Shown here: one piece after another, positions 1 through 8,117 of the stretch | Layout: every line of letters starts with the position of its first letter | How positions within the stretch are numbered: the stretch's first letter is position 1 | The notes under the pieces: generated by a model | The model's database searches: none | What the model was told of the DNA's origin: nothing | What the model saw: only the letters and a program-made list of their open reading frames with translations | Translations under genes and position numbers: made by a program | NCBI GenBank assembly: GCA_963677755.1 | Contig: OY782506.1 | Location: 496,001-560,000, forward strand | Origin: JAIOSF01 sp963677755 | GTDB lineage: Bacteria > Campylobacterota > Campylobacteria > Campylobacterales > Arcobacteraceae | Direction of reading: 5' to 3' | Length of the DNA stretch: 64,000 bases

Positions 1-175
1 GAATGTTTTTTACAGCTTCCCCAATATTTTCAAAAGCTTTGGCAACAGCATAAACTTTTTCTAAATTATTAGTAAATTCTTCATAAGATATATTTTCTAC
101 AAACTTGTTAATATTTTTACATTCAAAAGATATATCTTCAATATAAAGTTTATAATCTCTATTACTTTTAAACAT
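1..175 (-). CDS. hepT: HepT-like toxin (DUF86), 3' part cut by window edge
   Basis: This is the N-terminal part of a HepT-type ribonuclease toxin; only about 58 codons are visible because the gene runs off the left edge. The frame opens at an ATG at 175-173 and reads MFKSNRDYKLYIEDI, followed by a VYAVAKAFENIGEAVKNI stretch. The R-DYKLYxEDI start and the NIGEAVKN helix are typical of the HEPN/DUF86 family. The RX4-6HXY active-site motif expected near the C terminus lies outside the window. The gene overlaps the stop of the upstream nucleotidyltransferase gene by 8 bp, the usual coupling of MntA/HepT pairs. Family assignment is by recognition, and RNase activity is inferred. Confidence 0.75.
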   Translation of the reverse strand, partial: MFKSNRDYKLYIEDISFECKNINKFVENISYEEFTNNLEKVYAVAKAFENIGEAVKNI

Positions 176-464
176 AACTGATATCTTTTTGAATATAGTC
201 TTTTATTTGTGGTTTTAATGTTTCATCTCTTACTAAGTCAACCTTTTTATGAAAAAAATCTTCAAGCTGTTTATTTAACTTAAGGTATTTAAAAATTGAT
301 AGTTTTTTATCTCTTTCAACTTTATATAATATATCTATATCACTATTATCATTCGCTTCTTCTCTTGCAAATGATCCGAAAAGACCGATAAACTGTACTC
401 CAAATTTATTATGATAATATTCTTGATTTGATTTTAAATAGTTTAATATATCTTGTTTATCCAT
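168..464 (-). CDS. mntA: MntA-like minimal nucleotidyltransferase antitoxin
   Basis: This is a 98-residue minimal nucleotidyltransferase. The GSX10DXD signature of the pol-beta superfamily is visible: G30-S31 in GLFGSFAREE, then D42 and D44 in SDIDIL. In known pairs MntA AMPylates a tyrosine of HepT and so neutralises the RNase. Its stop codon lies inside the start of the hepT-like gene, so the two form an antitoxin-first operon. The start ATG at 464 is followed upstream (right) by a palindromic element at 511-526, a possible autoregulatory operator. Length and motif agree with the family; the antitoxin role rests on the gene pairing. Confidence 0.85.
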   Translation of the reverse strand: MDKQDILNYLKSNQEYYHNKFGVQFIGLFGSFAREEANDNSDIDILYKVERDKKLSIFKYLKLNKQLEDFFHKKVDLVRDETLKPQIKDYIQKDISYV

Positions 465-510
465 TACTCCATCTCCTCATCTTCATAATATGGTATAAAA
501 TAAATTTTTT

Positions 511-526
511 AATGATCGATATCATT
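511..526. promoter_or_regulatory. Palindrome upstream of mntA-hepT
   Basis: Inverted repeat AATGAT/ATCATT with a CGAT centre, 47 bp upstream of the mntA start, in the 217-bp gap between the TA pair and the phoH gene. It is a candidate operator for autoregulation. It is short and AT-rich, so chance occurrence is possible. Confidence 0.3.
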
Positions 527-681
527 TAGCTGTTATACACAATACATTATATACAACACATCCTGAAAATTAACAAATAAAATAGATTAAGATTTGCTGT
601 ATATAAAAGAAAAAATCTGAAAAAAAAGTATTTATAAATATTTACTGTAAAAGAGATTGGAATTTTAGATATTCAACTTAA

Positions 682-2055
682 CTACTTCTTATTATCAAAA
701 ATTCTCTCAGTAAACTCTGCAAATTTCCCTCTCACAGCTTTATCCAACTCTATAGCAAACATTGAAAGTTCAGGGTGTTTATGACTTGTTTGTTTTAATA
801 AAGTAGTCAAACCATTATTGTATTTATTTAGGTACAAGTTATCTATTTGTCTATTTGAACCTATTACAATTGCACTACAACTTTCATCAAGTCTTGATAA
901 GATAAGTTGTGTAGTGTTTTCACTACTATTTTGCCACTCATCCATGATAACTATTGCATCACTTAGAGTTCTTCCTCTTGCTTCCCCTGGCCATAACATC
1001 TCAATATTATATTTACTGATAAGTTCCTCTATTTTTGATTTAATAGATTCTTGGTTCTCTTTGTTTTCACCTTTTTTAAGTCGTTTTTTTGCTATAAATT
1101 CTAGTGTATCGTATAAAGCCATATTATAGATTCTAAATTTCTCATCATTTCCAGCTAGATACCCTACATCTGCACCTTTATCAAGTGATTCTACAGAGTT
1201 TCTTACATAAACTATCTTTTCATAAGCACCTATATCTATAAGCCTCATAGCTGAGGCTATACTCATTAAAGTTTTTCCACTACCAGCTTTTGCATCAATA
1301 ACCATTAGATTGTACATATTAGATAAAATTGCTTTTAGAAAAAACTTTTGTTTAAGATTTGCAGGTCGAATTACTAGTGAATTAAAAAGAGAATCTTCAA
1401 TAATATCAATCTTTTCATTGATGATAACTCCATAAGTTGAGTTCCCATCAGTTGATAAAAATTTATAACAAAAATTCTGAATATGATATTCGGGGTCAAT
1501 ATCTTTAATATCTGTAAGATGAAGTGAGTTGAATCGTGATGAGTCTAGTTCAATCTCTTTTACAAATTCAAATTTTGGTATATCTGCTTTATCTTCATGG
1601 AGTGTTTCTGTTTTGATATTTGCAAAAAGAGCAAAAGTTCTAGCATAGATATCAATAGATAAAAATACAACTTTCTCCCCTTTGTAATACTCTTTTGCTA
1701 GTGAGGCAACTTCTATAATTCTTTTGTCATTGCTTTCTGCTAGATTGTGTTCTAACATCTCACTTTCATATTTATCTTTTGCGATAATATGAAGTTCAAT
1801 ATTTTCATCATACAGTTTTACAACTTTGAACCCTTTTTTATAATCAATCTCTTTAATTTTCGTAGATGCTAAAAATCTTGCAAACTGTCTTGATTGAAAA
1901 CCGAGTTCGTTAAATAATTTTTTTTTGTCTTCTAGTTCTATTAAAACTGTTTCTGGAACTACAACTACATTTGTACCATTATCGGCAATATTGTATAAGT
2001 TTTGCATATTTTGTAATATAACATTTGTATCAACCACATATATTTTTTTTCCCAT
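682..2055 (-). CDS. PIN domain-PhoH ATPase fusion
   Basis: This 457-residue protein joins an N-terminal PIN ribonuclease-like domain to a C-terminal PhoH-type P-loop ATPase, the arrangement called PhoH2 or YlaK type. The PIN domain starts with YVVDTNVIL, with acidic D9, and continues to about residue 130. The PhoH part has a Walker A motif AKAGSGKT at about residues 258-265 and a Walker B-like VIMDEWQN near 370. Proteins of this architecture are thought to act on RNA as helicase-nucleases. The gene stands alone, with no binding box of the kind found at its neighbours. The start MGKKIYVVDTN fits the PIN beta-strand at the N terminus. The cellular target is unknown. Confidence 0.85.
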   Translation of the reverse strand: MGKKIYVVDTNVILQNMQNLYNIADNGTNVVVVPETVLIELEDKKKLFNELGFQSRQFARFLASTKIKEIDYKKGFKVVKLYDENIELHIIAKDKYESEMLEHNLAESNDKRIIEVASLAKEYYKGEKVVFLSIDIYARTFALFANIKTETLHEDKADIPKFEFVKEIELDSSRFNSLHLTDIKDIDPEYHIQNFCYKFLSTDGNSTYGVIINEKIDIIEDSLFNSLVIRPANLKQKFFLKAILSNMYNLMVIDAKAGSGKTLMSIASAMRLIDIGAYEKIVYVRNSVESLDKGADVGYLAGNDEKFRIYNMALYDTLEFIAKKRLKKGENKENQESIKSKIEELISKYNIEMLWPGEARGRTLSDAIVIMDEWQNSSENTTQLILSRLDESCSAIVIGSNRQIDNLYLNKYNNGLTTLLKQTSHKHPELSMFAIELDKAVRGKFAEFTERIFDNKK

Positions 2056-2108
2056 AAGTGAGCCTTTGTATTTGGGTAAGAATCTATTTTATTCTACTCT
2101 AAAATAGT

Positions 2109-2309
2109 TTAGTAATCTTTTAATTGTTTTTCAATTTTTTCAATTGTTTTTTCAATAATAAAAATTTCTTCTAGTGTATCTTCATCTTTTTTACCATCAA
2201 GTTTTTTAAGTTTCTCTTTCATTTTTAAAAGCATATCTTCATGCTTTTCTTTTTTGAGATCTTTTTTTTTGAGAAGTTTTTTGATTTTCTCTTGAAGTTT
2301 ATGGAGCAT
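2109..2309 (-). CDS. Small charged coiled-coil protein
   Basis: I do not recognise this 66-residue protein. It is about 40% lysine plus glutamate with regularly spaced leucine, isoleucine and methionine, so it is probably one long coiled coil or helical hairpin. It has no signal peptide or membrane segment. It starts only 3 bp after the stop of the upstream 82-residue gene and is very likely co-transcribed with it. That transcript begins at the strongest tandem 11-bp repeat promoter in the window (2604-2642). Being in that operon suggests a stress-linked role, but the function cannot be told from sequence. Confidence 0.6.
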   Translation of the reverse strand: MLHKLQEKIKKLLKKKDLKKEKHEDMLLKMKEKLKKLDGKKDEDTLEEIFIIEKTIEKIEKQLKDY

Positions 2310-2312
2310 AGT

Positions 2313-2561
2313 TTATGCAGCTTCTAACTCATATAAATCAATAACTTTTTCTTTTTTATTTATAAAGTCTATAATGATAAACTTATCCCAACCATAGTCA
2401 TTGGCAACTTCAATTATATAATCTTCATCATCAATATTATTTAAACAATAGATATCTAAATCACACTCAACAGGTACCATCACAGCTTCATAGCTATTTG
2501 CTTTTGCTTGTGATATAAGAGTTCCATAATGTGACTTGATTTTGTTTAGATTGATTTTCAT
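2313..2561 (-). CDS. Conserved-looking small acidic protein, unknown function
   Basis: This 82-residue acidic protein is not recognised. It opens with a basic helix (MKINLNKIKSHYGTLI) and then alternates short predicted beta strands with acidic turns, for example NNIDDEDYIIEVAND and KFIIIDFINKKEKVIDL. It looks like a small soluble alpha/beta domain, with no signal or membrane segment. It is the first gene of a two-gene operon. A good ribosome binding site (GGAAAG) precedes the ATG, and a perfect TATAAT at 2589-2594 lies below four tandem hexamers at 11-bp spacing. That promoter is the best reason to think the gene is real and regulated. Confidence 0.65.
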   Translation of the reverse strand: MKINLNKIKSHYGTLISQAKANSYEAVMVPVECDLDIYCLNNIDDEDYIIEVANDYGWDKFIIIDFINKKEKVIDLYELEAA

Positions 2562-2603
2562 AATCTTTCCTTTTCGTTAAGTTAGAAAATTATAAGGAAA
2601 AAA

Positions 2604-2642
2604 GATTGCAATTTGATTACTATAGGGTTACTGTTTGATTAC
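2604..2642 (-). promoter_or_regulatory. Four tandem 11-bp repeats (Pho-type box), operon 2561-2109
   Basis: Read on the minus strand, hexamers GTAATC, GTAACC, GTAATC and GCAATC occur at 2642-2637, 2631-2626, 2620-2615 and 2609-2604. They are exactly 11 bp apart. A perfect TATAAT lies at 2594-2589, 9 bp below the last copy. This is the longest array of the motif in the window and has the architecture of an OmpR/PhoB-family activator site replacing the -35. Confidence 0.7.
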
Positions 2643-2646
2643 AGTA

Positions 2647-4353
2647 TTACCCCATATATCTATCAAGTTTTGATTGTTTTATTTTCTCAATTTCTACAAC
2701 AATAAAACTATCTATACAGTTTGAAAAGTCAGGGTCTACATTGAAATCATAAAATTTAATTCCACCATCTTCACACAATTCACTATATTGTTTATAAAGT
2801 GTTGGGATAGTTAAGTCCATACTTTTGAGTTTGTTTTTGAGAAGTTTAAAATCTTCTTTGTAATCTTCGTAGCTAAAAGGATTATCAAGTGCAATATTAC
2901 TAGTTTCAAATTCAAATTCCATATTTGCCTCTACTAGTTTCTCTTTTGTACCAAAATAGTTACTGTAAAAATCTACTATTAGTTCTTTTGCATACTGTGG
3001 ATAGTGACCACTTAAACTTACAGGTCCAAACATATATTTTATTTGTGGATTATGTTTTAAATAAGCTCCAATACCATACCAAAGATAATCTAAAGCTCGT
3101 GTTCCCCAATATTTTGGTTGTACAAAACTTCTTCCGAGTTCTATAGAGTTAGGAAGATATTTGACAAAAGGTTTTTTAAATCGAAAAAGAGTATTTGAAT
3201 AAAAGCCATATTTCCCATATACCTCATTGATACTCTTTCCTTCACCAATTCTATACGCACCAACAATCTCTAAATCTTCATTGTCCCATAGAACGATATG
3301 TTTGTAGTATTGGTCATACTGGTCTAAATCCCTTTTTTTATTAACACCTTCATTTACTTTTCTAAAACTAATCTCTCTTAGTCTGCCTATCTCATTCATC
3401 ACTGCACTATTTTCTACATAGTCATAAAGGTAGATTTTTTTCCCATCAGATGTTTCCCCTATAAGTTGTGATTTTTTTAACTCTTTTTTTAAACTTTGTC
3501 TATTTTCTTCATGGGCAATTGTATTAATAGTTTCAAAATATTGTTTTTTCCCTTTTTTTAAGCCGTAGAGATGTTTTTTATATTGATCAAGTACACTTAA
3601 TTTATTTGAAGTGTTATCCATGATATTTTCGTTTGCGATAAGTTTCCCAACTTTTATAGATACATTTTTATCTCTTTGTTTAAACATCTCATCAGATAAA
3701 AGAATTGTTGAGAATGTTTTATTTAAAATAGAAACAGTATAAAAAGTTTTAGAGTTTTTTGCATCTACAAGTATTGGTAAAATAGGACTTTTAGTTCTTT
3801 GGGCAAATTTAAGAAAACCTTTTTGCCATTTGCCATCTTTTATACCTGTGGGGGAGATGCGACTTACCTCTCCTGCTGGAAATATTATCACTGCCTCCTC
3901 ATTGTTTAGGGCTGTGTAAATCTTTTTGATATTTTCTTTTGATTGTTTTGTTTTAAAATTATCAATTTTAATAAATAAAGAGTTTAAAGAATCAATACCA
4001 GCTAAAAAATCATTAGCAACAATTCTTACATCTTTTCGTACACTTCCTACAAGTTTGAGTAAACATAAAGCATCTAAAGCCCCAAGAGGATGATTTGAAA
4101 TAATCACCACTCTCCCTGTTGATGGGATATTTTCTATATCTTTACTTGAATATGAAAAGTCAAATTTAAAATAATCCAACACTGCTTCAACAAATTCAAA
4201 TCCTTTAAGATGAGAGTGTTTTGTTAAAAAATTATTTATTTTATCTTCATGTACAAGTTTTTGTGCGATTTTAAACAATGACTTCTGCAACATTGGTGTT
4301 TTTGTACTTAACTTGGGAAACTTATTAATTATCTCTTTTTCAATATTTATCAT
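2647..4353 (-). CDS. olsF: Bifunctional acyltransferase, OlsF-like (ornithine lipid synthesis)
   Basis: This 568-residue protein has two acyltransferase modules. The N-terminal half is PlsC/OlsA-like: ISNHPLGALD at about residues 85-94 is the active-site histidine block, in the HPLGxxD variant of HX4D, and IIFPAGEVSR near 157-165 is the glycerol-phosphate acyltransferase block. The C-terminal half (about 300-550) looks like the OlsB/hemolysin-type GNAT N-acyltransferase, with the segments AYRIGEGKSI, ELGRSFVQPKYWG and YMFGPVSLSG. OlsF enzymes make ornithine lipids from ornithine and two acyl-ACPs. Ornithine lipid replaces phospholipid in many phosphate-starved bacteria, and this gene has an 11-bp repeat box upstream like the one before pstS. 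The symbol rests on domain order; related amino-acid lipids are possible products. Confidence 0.75.
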   Translation of the reverse strand: MINIEKEIINKFPKLSTKTPMLQKSLFKIAQKLVHEDKINNFLTKHSHLKGFEFVEAVLDYFKFDFSYSSKDIENIPSTGRVVIISNHPLGALDALCLLKLVGSVRKDVRIVANDFLAGIDSLNSLFIKIDNFKTKQSKENIKKIYTALNNEEAVIIFPAGEVSRISPTGIKDGKWQKGFLKFAQRTKSPILPILVDAKNSKTFYTVSILNKTFSTILLSDEMFKQRDKNVSIKVGKLIANENIMDNTSNKLSVLDQYKKHLYGLKKGKKQYFETINTIAHEENRQSLKKELKKSQLIGETSDGKKIYLYDYVENSAVMNEIGRLREISFRKVNEGVNKKRDLDQYDQYYKHIVLWDNEDLEIVGAYRIGEGKSINEVYGKYGFYSNTLFRFKKPFVKYLPNSIELGRSFVQPKYWGTRALDYLWYGIGAYLKHNPQIKYMFGPVSLSGHYPQYAKELIVDFYSNYFGTKEKLVEANMEFEFETSNIALDNPFSYEDYKEDFKLLKNKLKSMDLTIPTLYKQYSELCEDGGIKFYDFNVDPDFSNCIDSFIVVEIEKIKQSKLDRYMG

Positions 4354-4391
4354 ATACTACTCCATTATAATATGGAAATATAGTATAAGCG

Positions 4392-4408
4392 GGTTACTTT
4401 TTGATTAC
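4392..4408 (-). promoter_or_regulatory. Tandem 11-bp repeat box upstream of olsF
   Basis: On the minus strand GTAATC (4408-4403) is followed 11 bp later by GTAACC (4397-4392). A degenerate third copy may lie at 4386-4381. A perfect TATAAT lies at 4369-4364, 11 bp below that third copy. The box overlaps the 3' end of the upstream EAL gene, whose stop is at 4405. Confidence 0.6.
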
Positions 4409-6156
4409 AAAATAGAGTTGGTTAATGATATACCAAGAGGGGTTGAGTGTTTTTTAGACTCTTTTTTAATCATACCTAATACTTTATCTAAATCAGTATG
4501 TGATTTTTCCTTTTTTATCTCTATAATTGCACTACAAACACCTAAAAGTTTGAATTTTCTTACTACTCCAAATCTATCTTTTGTTTGTATATATTCATTC
4601 TCTTTATCTTTTGCATTATAAAGCTCTTTTACTTGTTCACAAAACTTTTTTTGAATTGTATTGATCACTTCATATACCTTTTCAAAACTATGTTCTTTAA
4701 ATCCAACAAAAAAATCATCACCCCCAATATGTGCAATAAAATCATCTTTCGTTAACTCTTTTTTTAATATATCTGTAAAAAGTATAATTGCCCGATCCCC
4801 TTGTCTAAAACCATACATATCATTGAAAGGTTTAAAATCATTAAAATCAAAATAGACAATATGATATGTTTTATTTTCTTCACAATGGAGTGCATTTGTG
4901 ATAAAAACTTCAATTTGTCTATTCCCTGGTAATTTACTCAATGGATTTTGATCTTTTGCTATCTCAATATTTCTATTGTAAGAGATTGATAGAAGATTAT
5001 TTACATCAATAAAACCATAATATTGACTGTTCTTAGTGATAAAGATACCATAAGAGCTATTTTGATCCATATTGTAAATCTCTAATATCTTATCAACACC
5101 CCAAGTTATTTCAGAAGAGACTGCATCTTTAATAAACTTTTTAAGTTTTGTATTTGTTTTGTCATTTTTAGCTAATGAAACACCAAATTGAGAGTAAGAA
5201 AGCTCTTTAATATCTTTTTCATATATAACGCCATAAAGTTGTCCTATTTTATCAATTATTGGGACAAATGTATTTGTTGGGTGGTTTTTAAAATATACAA
5301 AAAGGTCATTAAGTGTAGCATCAAGTTTTAAAGGCTCGATTATCTCTATTTTTGTTTTATCAACTATGTTTGTAGTATGAGACCTTTGGTCGTTTTTATA
5401 CAACTCATTGATGTAGTGATATTTTGATTTTATTTTACTTATGTCAGTTTTGGGTTTTTGTATAAGATACCCTTGTATTAAATCTACACCAATATCTTTA
5501 CATGTAAGATATTCTTTTTTGGACTCAACCCCTTCAGCTATAACTTTCATACTCATAATATGTGCCATATTAATAATAGAGGTACAAAATAATCGTTTTT
5601 TTGCATCGTTTTGTATATTTTGTATAAAAAATCTATCAAGTTTTATAAATCTTGCTTGTGCATAATATAGCAGTTGTAATCCAGCAATACCAGTACCAAA
5701 ATCATCAATTGCTATATCATATCCCTCTTGTTTATATCTTGTAATCATATTTGTAATGGAACTTGGGTCTTGTAAAGTTCCCCTTTCACTTAATTCAAAA
5801 CAGATAGATTTTTTATCAAAGTTGAGATTATCTAAAATATTTGAGGTGTTTCCTGTAGTAAAATCAGGCATATACATAATTCTATTATCAAGGTTATAAA
5901 ACATTTGTAGATTTTCTAGGGGGATTTGCGAAAATTTATTAAGTGCAAGTGCTCGTAATTCTAAATCAAGTTGATAGAGCATCGAATCATGGAAAGCTTC
6001 ATCAAAAAGATTAAATATAGAATAAAAACCACCAGCCTCATGATAGTTTCTTAAAAGTGCTTCAACAGCATAAATTTTTCCACTTTTGACATTGACAATT
6101 GGTTGAAAAGCATAATCTAATTTTGAAACTATATCGGTCCATTTTTTATTCAACAT
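4405..6156 (-). CDS. EAL-CBS-GGDEF cyclic-di-GMP protein
   Basis: This 583-residue cytoplasmic protein has the domain order EAL (about 10-250), paired CBS-like domain (about 270-400) and GGDEF (about 405-570), the less common inverted order. The EAL motif is intact (AVEALLRN, E32), and the phosphodiesterase core IAIDDFGTG and FIKLDRFFI is present along with AEGVES. The GGDEF active site reads HIGGDDFF at about 476-483, a GGDDF variant that may keep cyclase activity. No transmembrane segment is seen, so the CBS region is the likely sensor input, possibly for adenine nucleotides. An 11-bp repeat box precedes it. It may set c-di-GMP levels in either direction. Confidence 0.85.
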   Translation of the reverse strand: MLNKKWTDIVSKLDYAFQPIVNVKSGKIYAVEALLRNYHEAGGFYSIFNLFDEAFHDSMLYQLDLELRALALNKFSQIPLENLQMFYNLDNRIMYMPDFTTGNTSNILDNLNFDKKSICFELSERGTLQDPSSITNMITRYKQEGYDIAIDDFGTGIAGLQLLYYAQARFIKLDRFFIQNIQNDAKKRLFCTSIINMAHIMSMKVIAEGVESKKEYLTCKDIGVDLIQGYLIQKPKTDISKIKSKYHYINELYKNDQRSHTTNIVDKTKIEIIEPLKLDATLNDLFVYFKNHPTNTFVPIIDKIGQLYGVIYEKDIKELSYSQFGVSLAKNDKTNTKLKKFIKDAVSSEITWGVDKILEIYNMDQNSSYGIFITKNSQYYGFIDVNNLLSISYNRNIEIAKDQNPLSKLPGNRQIEVFITNALHCEENKTYHIVYFDFNDFKPFNDMYGFRQGDRAIILFTDILKKELTKDDFIAHIGGDDFFVGFKEHSFEKVYEVINTIQKKFCEQVKELYNAKDKENEYIQTKDRFGVVRKFKLLGVCSAIIEIKKEKSHTDLDKVLGMIKKESKKHSTPLGISLTNSIL

Positions 6157-6203
6157 ATTTAATCCTTAGTTGGTTCAATACGAATGAAATTCTAATATAC
6201 TAG

Positions 6204-6220
6204 AGTAACAAAATGATTAC
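6204..6220 (-). promoter_or_regulatory. Tandem 11-bp repeat box upstream of EAL-CBS-GGDEF gene
   Basis: On the minus strand GTAATC (6220-6215) and GTTACT (6209-6204) are 11 bp apart. A -10 candidate TAGAAT lies at 6194-6189, 9 bp further. The box overlaps the last codons of the ndh gene upstream. Confidence 0.55.
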
Positions 6221-7419
6221 ATTTTCGATGATAGTTTATTGTATCCTTTTTTGATATATTGAAGGAGGGGAAGTTTGTATCTGAAAAAAACATATTGTTT
6301 TATAAAATGTCCTATAAAACCACGCACTTGAATAAGTCCATATAAATCACACACAGCATATCTTCCCCCTAATGCTATAAGAGTTCCCTCTAGCTTTGGA
6401 TTACAGCTTAGTAGTTTTTTATTTTCAATCTGTAGTAATATATTTTTAGCAGCACTTATACCACTTGCTCTTGCAATTGTTACATTTGCAGGCATTATCT
6501 CTCCAGATTTATCTTTAATTTGTGCAATATCACCTGCTGCAAAAATATCTTCAAACCCATCAACTTGAAGATACTTATTGACCAATATTTGACCTTTTTT
6601 ATTTTTTGGAAGATTTGACTTTAAGATGAGGTTTGCAGCTTCTATACCACCTGCAAAGATAATAAATGAGTAGCGTATTTTTGTTCCATTTGTTAGGTAT
6701 AAGTACTCTTTATCACAACTTTGCATTTTTGTATCGGTGATAATATTAATATCTAAATCTTCTAGTCTCTTATTTGACATCTGAATCATCTTTTTGTCAA
6801 AGCCTGGCAAGATAGTATCTCTTGAGCTTATAAGTGAAATTTTAAAATTATCACAATGAAAACTTCCCCTTTTAAAAAACTGATTTGCATAGTATGCCAT
6901 CTCTGCTGCAATCTCAACACCAGAAAGTCCAGCTCCTACGACTGCAATATGTGTTTTATCACATTTTTTTGCTTCATCTTCTATTTTATTGAAAAGTTGT
7001 TTTTCAAAATTTTGTTTAAAATATAAAGCTTTATGAAGTTTTTTTAAATCATTTGTATTGTTTAATCCTTCAATGTTTTGTGGGAAAAATGTTCTTGTTC
7101 CTACACAAATAAGAAGATAGTCAAATTCAATAGTTTCTTGTTCTGCTGTTGAGATTTGTTTTTCATGGTAATCAATATCTGTAACTCTCAAATTTTTATA
7201 CTCTAAATTGGGATGTTCAAATCCACTACAAAGTGAAGATAAGTCAATAGTTACATCGGCAATAGTACCTTTGTTTGCGATTAAATCATATACTTCTGGT
7301 TGTAAGTTATGATATGTATGTTTATCAATCAGTGTTATTTTGATATTTTTATTTTTTACAAGTTCTTTTAGAGCATAAACCCCAGCGTAGCCACCGCCTA
7401 TTATTACAATGTGTTTCAA
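6217..7419 (-). CDS. ndh: Type II NADH:quinone oxidoreductase (NDH-2 family)
   Basis: This 400-residue flavoprotein belongs to the two-dinucleotide-binding-domain oxidoreductases. The FAD-binding motif IIGGGYAGV is at residues 5-13, the NADH-binding motif VVGAGLSGVE near 160, and the FAD-pyrophosphate segment DIFAAGDIAQI near 290. A C-terminal amphipathic region with many aromatic residues (KQYVFFRYKLPLLQYI) would anchor it to the membrane. NDH-2 enzymes pass electrons from NADH to quinone without pumping protons; sulfide:quinone reductase relatives look similar but usually have extra conserved cysteines, which are not evident here. The start is a TTG at 7419, chosen because the FAD motif follows directly. 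It could reoxidise NADH from the glycolytic genes in this window. Confidence 0.75.
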   Translation of the reverse strand: MKHIVIIGGGYAGVYALKELVKNKNIKITLIDKHTYHNLQPEVYDLIANKGTIADVTIDLSSLCSGFEHPNLEYKNLRVTDIDYHEKQISTAEQETIEFDYLLICVGTRTFFPQNIEGLNNTNDLKKLHKALYFKQNFEKQLFNKIEDEAKKCDKTHIAVVGAGLSGVEIAAEMAYYANQFFKRGSFHCDNFKISLISSRDTILPGFDKKMIQMSNKRLEDLDINIITDTKMQSCDKEYLYLTNGTKIRYSFIIFAGGIEAANLILKSNLPKNKKGQILVNKYLQVDGFEDIFAAGDIAQIKDKSGEIMPANVTIARASGISAAKNILLQIENKKLLSCNPKLEGTLIALGGRYAVCDLYGLIQVRGFIGHFIKQYVFFRYKLPLLQYIKKGYNKLSSKM

Positions 7420-7463
7420 GTTTTTCTACCTATTATTAATATTTTATAATTGTAGCATAACAA

Positions 7464-7480
7464 AATTCCTATTTAGTTAC
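7464..7480 (-). promoter_or_regulatory. Degenerate tandem 11-bp repeat box upstream of ndh
   Basis: On the minus strand GTAACT (7480-7475) is followed at 11 bp by GGAATT (7469-7464). TACAAT (7454-7449) lies 9 bp further as a -10. The geometry matches the other boxes, but the second half-site is poor. Confidence 0.4.
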
Positions 7481-7496
7481 AAACTTAAAAAAATTT

Positions 7497-7772
7497 TTAG
7501 TTTTCCTTATCTTTATCTTTTTTGTTTTTAGAAAAACCAGCTCCCTCTTTTGTTTTAGCAGTTAGTTTTAACTCCTCAATAAGTACTCTATAATCGACAC
7601 CTGCTTTATTCATAGAAGCAAAACAGGTTACTATTACGGCGATGGCATTTGGAACATCACCTTTTTTTTTGTAAGATTGTAAGTTTTTTTCACTTACTTT
7701 GATAAGTTTACTAAATTTTGGCAAGCTAATATCTGCGTCTAATAAATGTTTTTTAAAATCTATAAAAGTCAT
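7497..7772 (-). CDS. Small HTH protein, likely repressor of its divergent neighbour
   Basis: This 91-residue protein has a probable helix-turn-helix in its first 45 residues. The segment FKKHLLDADISLPKFSKLIKVSEKNLQSYKKKGDVPNAIAV resembles phage-repressor or XRE-like HTHs. The tail (about 70-91) is charged, with many Lys, Asp and Glu, and looks disordered. It is transcribed divergently from the histone H1-like gene at 7922. The 149-bp gap holds two near-identical 15-bp operators, one at each promoter, which points to autoregulation plus control of the neighbour. The exact family is not recognised. Confidence 0.65.
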   Translation of the reverse strand: MTFIDFKKHLLDADISLPKFSKLIKVSEKNLQSYKKKGDVPNAIAVIVTCFASMNKAGVDYRVLIEELKLTAKTKEGAGFSKNKKDKDKEN

Positions 7773-7813
7773 ATGGTTCCATTAAATTAATTTTTAAAAT
7801 TATACCATATTAT

Positions 7814-7828
7814 ATTACTATTAGCAAT
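7814..7828. promoter_or_regulatory. Operator copy 1 in HTH/H1-like divergent promoter
   Basis: ATTACTATTAGCAAT. It differs at one base from the copy at 7881-7895 and sits directly behind a TATAAT (read on minus at 7814-7809) for the HTH gene. It is a likely autoregulatory site. Confidence 0.55.
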
Positions 7829-7880
7829 ATATTAGATTCAGTTAGATTTAAACTAGTTGATGTCATAATGTCTATAATTT

Positions 7881-7895
7881 ATTACTATTAGTAAT
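7881..7895. promoter_or_regulatory. Operator copy 2 in HTH/H1-like divergent promoter
   Basis: ATTACTATTAGTAAT, the core of a perfect 19-bp palindrome (7879-7897, 9-bp arms). It lies just downstream of a perfect TATAAT at 7873-7878, so a bound protein would cover the start point of the H1-like gene. This suggests repression. Confidence 0.6.
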
Positions 7896-7921
7896 AAAAT
7901 TAATCAAAACAGGAGACCTTC

Positions 7922-8110
7922 ATGGCAAAAGAATTAAAGAAAAAAGCAGTAGCAAAAGTAGCAAAAAAAGCAGTAGCAAAAGCAGGTGTTAAAAAGAAAA
8001 ACACTAAAAAAGTATTAAAAATAGTTACTAAAGCAGTAGCTAAAAAATCACCAAAAAAAGTAAAAGTAGCTAAAAAAATAGCAAAAAAAGCAGTTAAAAA
8101 AGCTGCATAA
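7922..8110 (+). CDS. Histone H1-like lysine/alanine-rich protein
   Basis: This 62-residue protein is made almost entirely of lysine, alanine and valine (repeated KKAVAK and AKKIAKKA units) and has no acidic residue after position 4. It resembles bacterial histone H1-like C-terminal tails (AlgP and Hc-type), which bind DNA without sequence preference. A strong ribosome binding site (AGGAGA) precedes the ATG, and a perfect hairpin terminator follows at 8118-8141, so it is a stand-alone transcript. Low complexity makes homology weak evidence; the dedicated promoter, operator and terminator argue that it is a real gene. A nucleoid-binding role is inferred. Confidence 0.75.
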   Translation: MAKELKKKAVAKVAKKAVAKAGVKKKNTKKVLKIVTKAVAKKSPKKVKVAKKIAKKAVKKAA

Positions 8111-8117
8111 TCTTATA

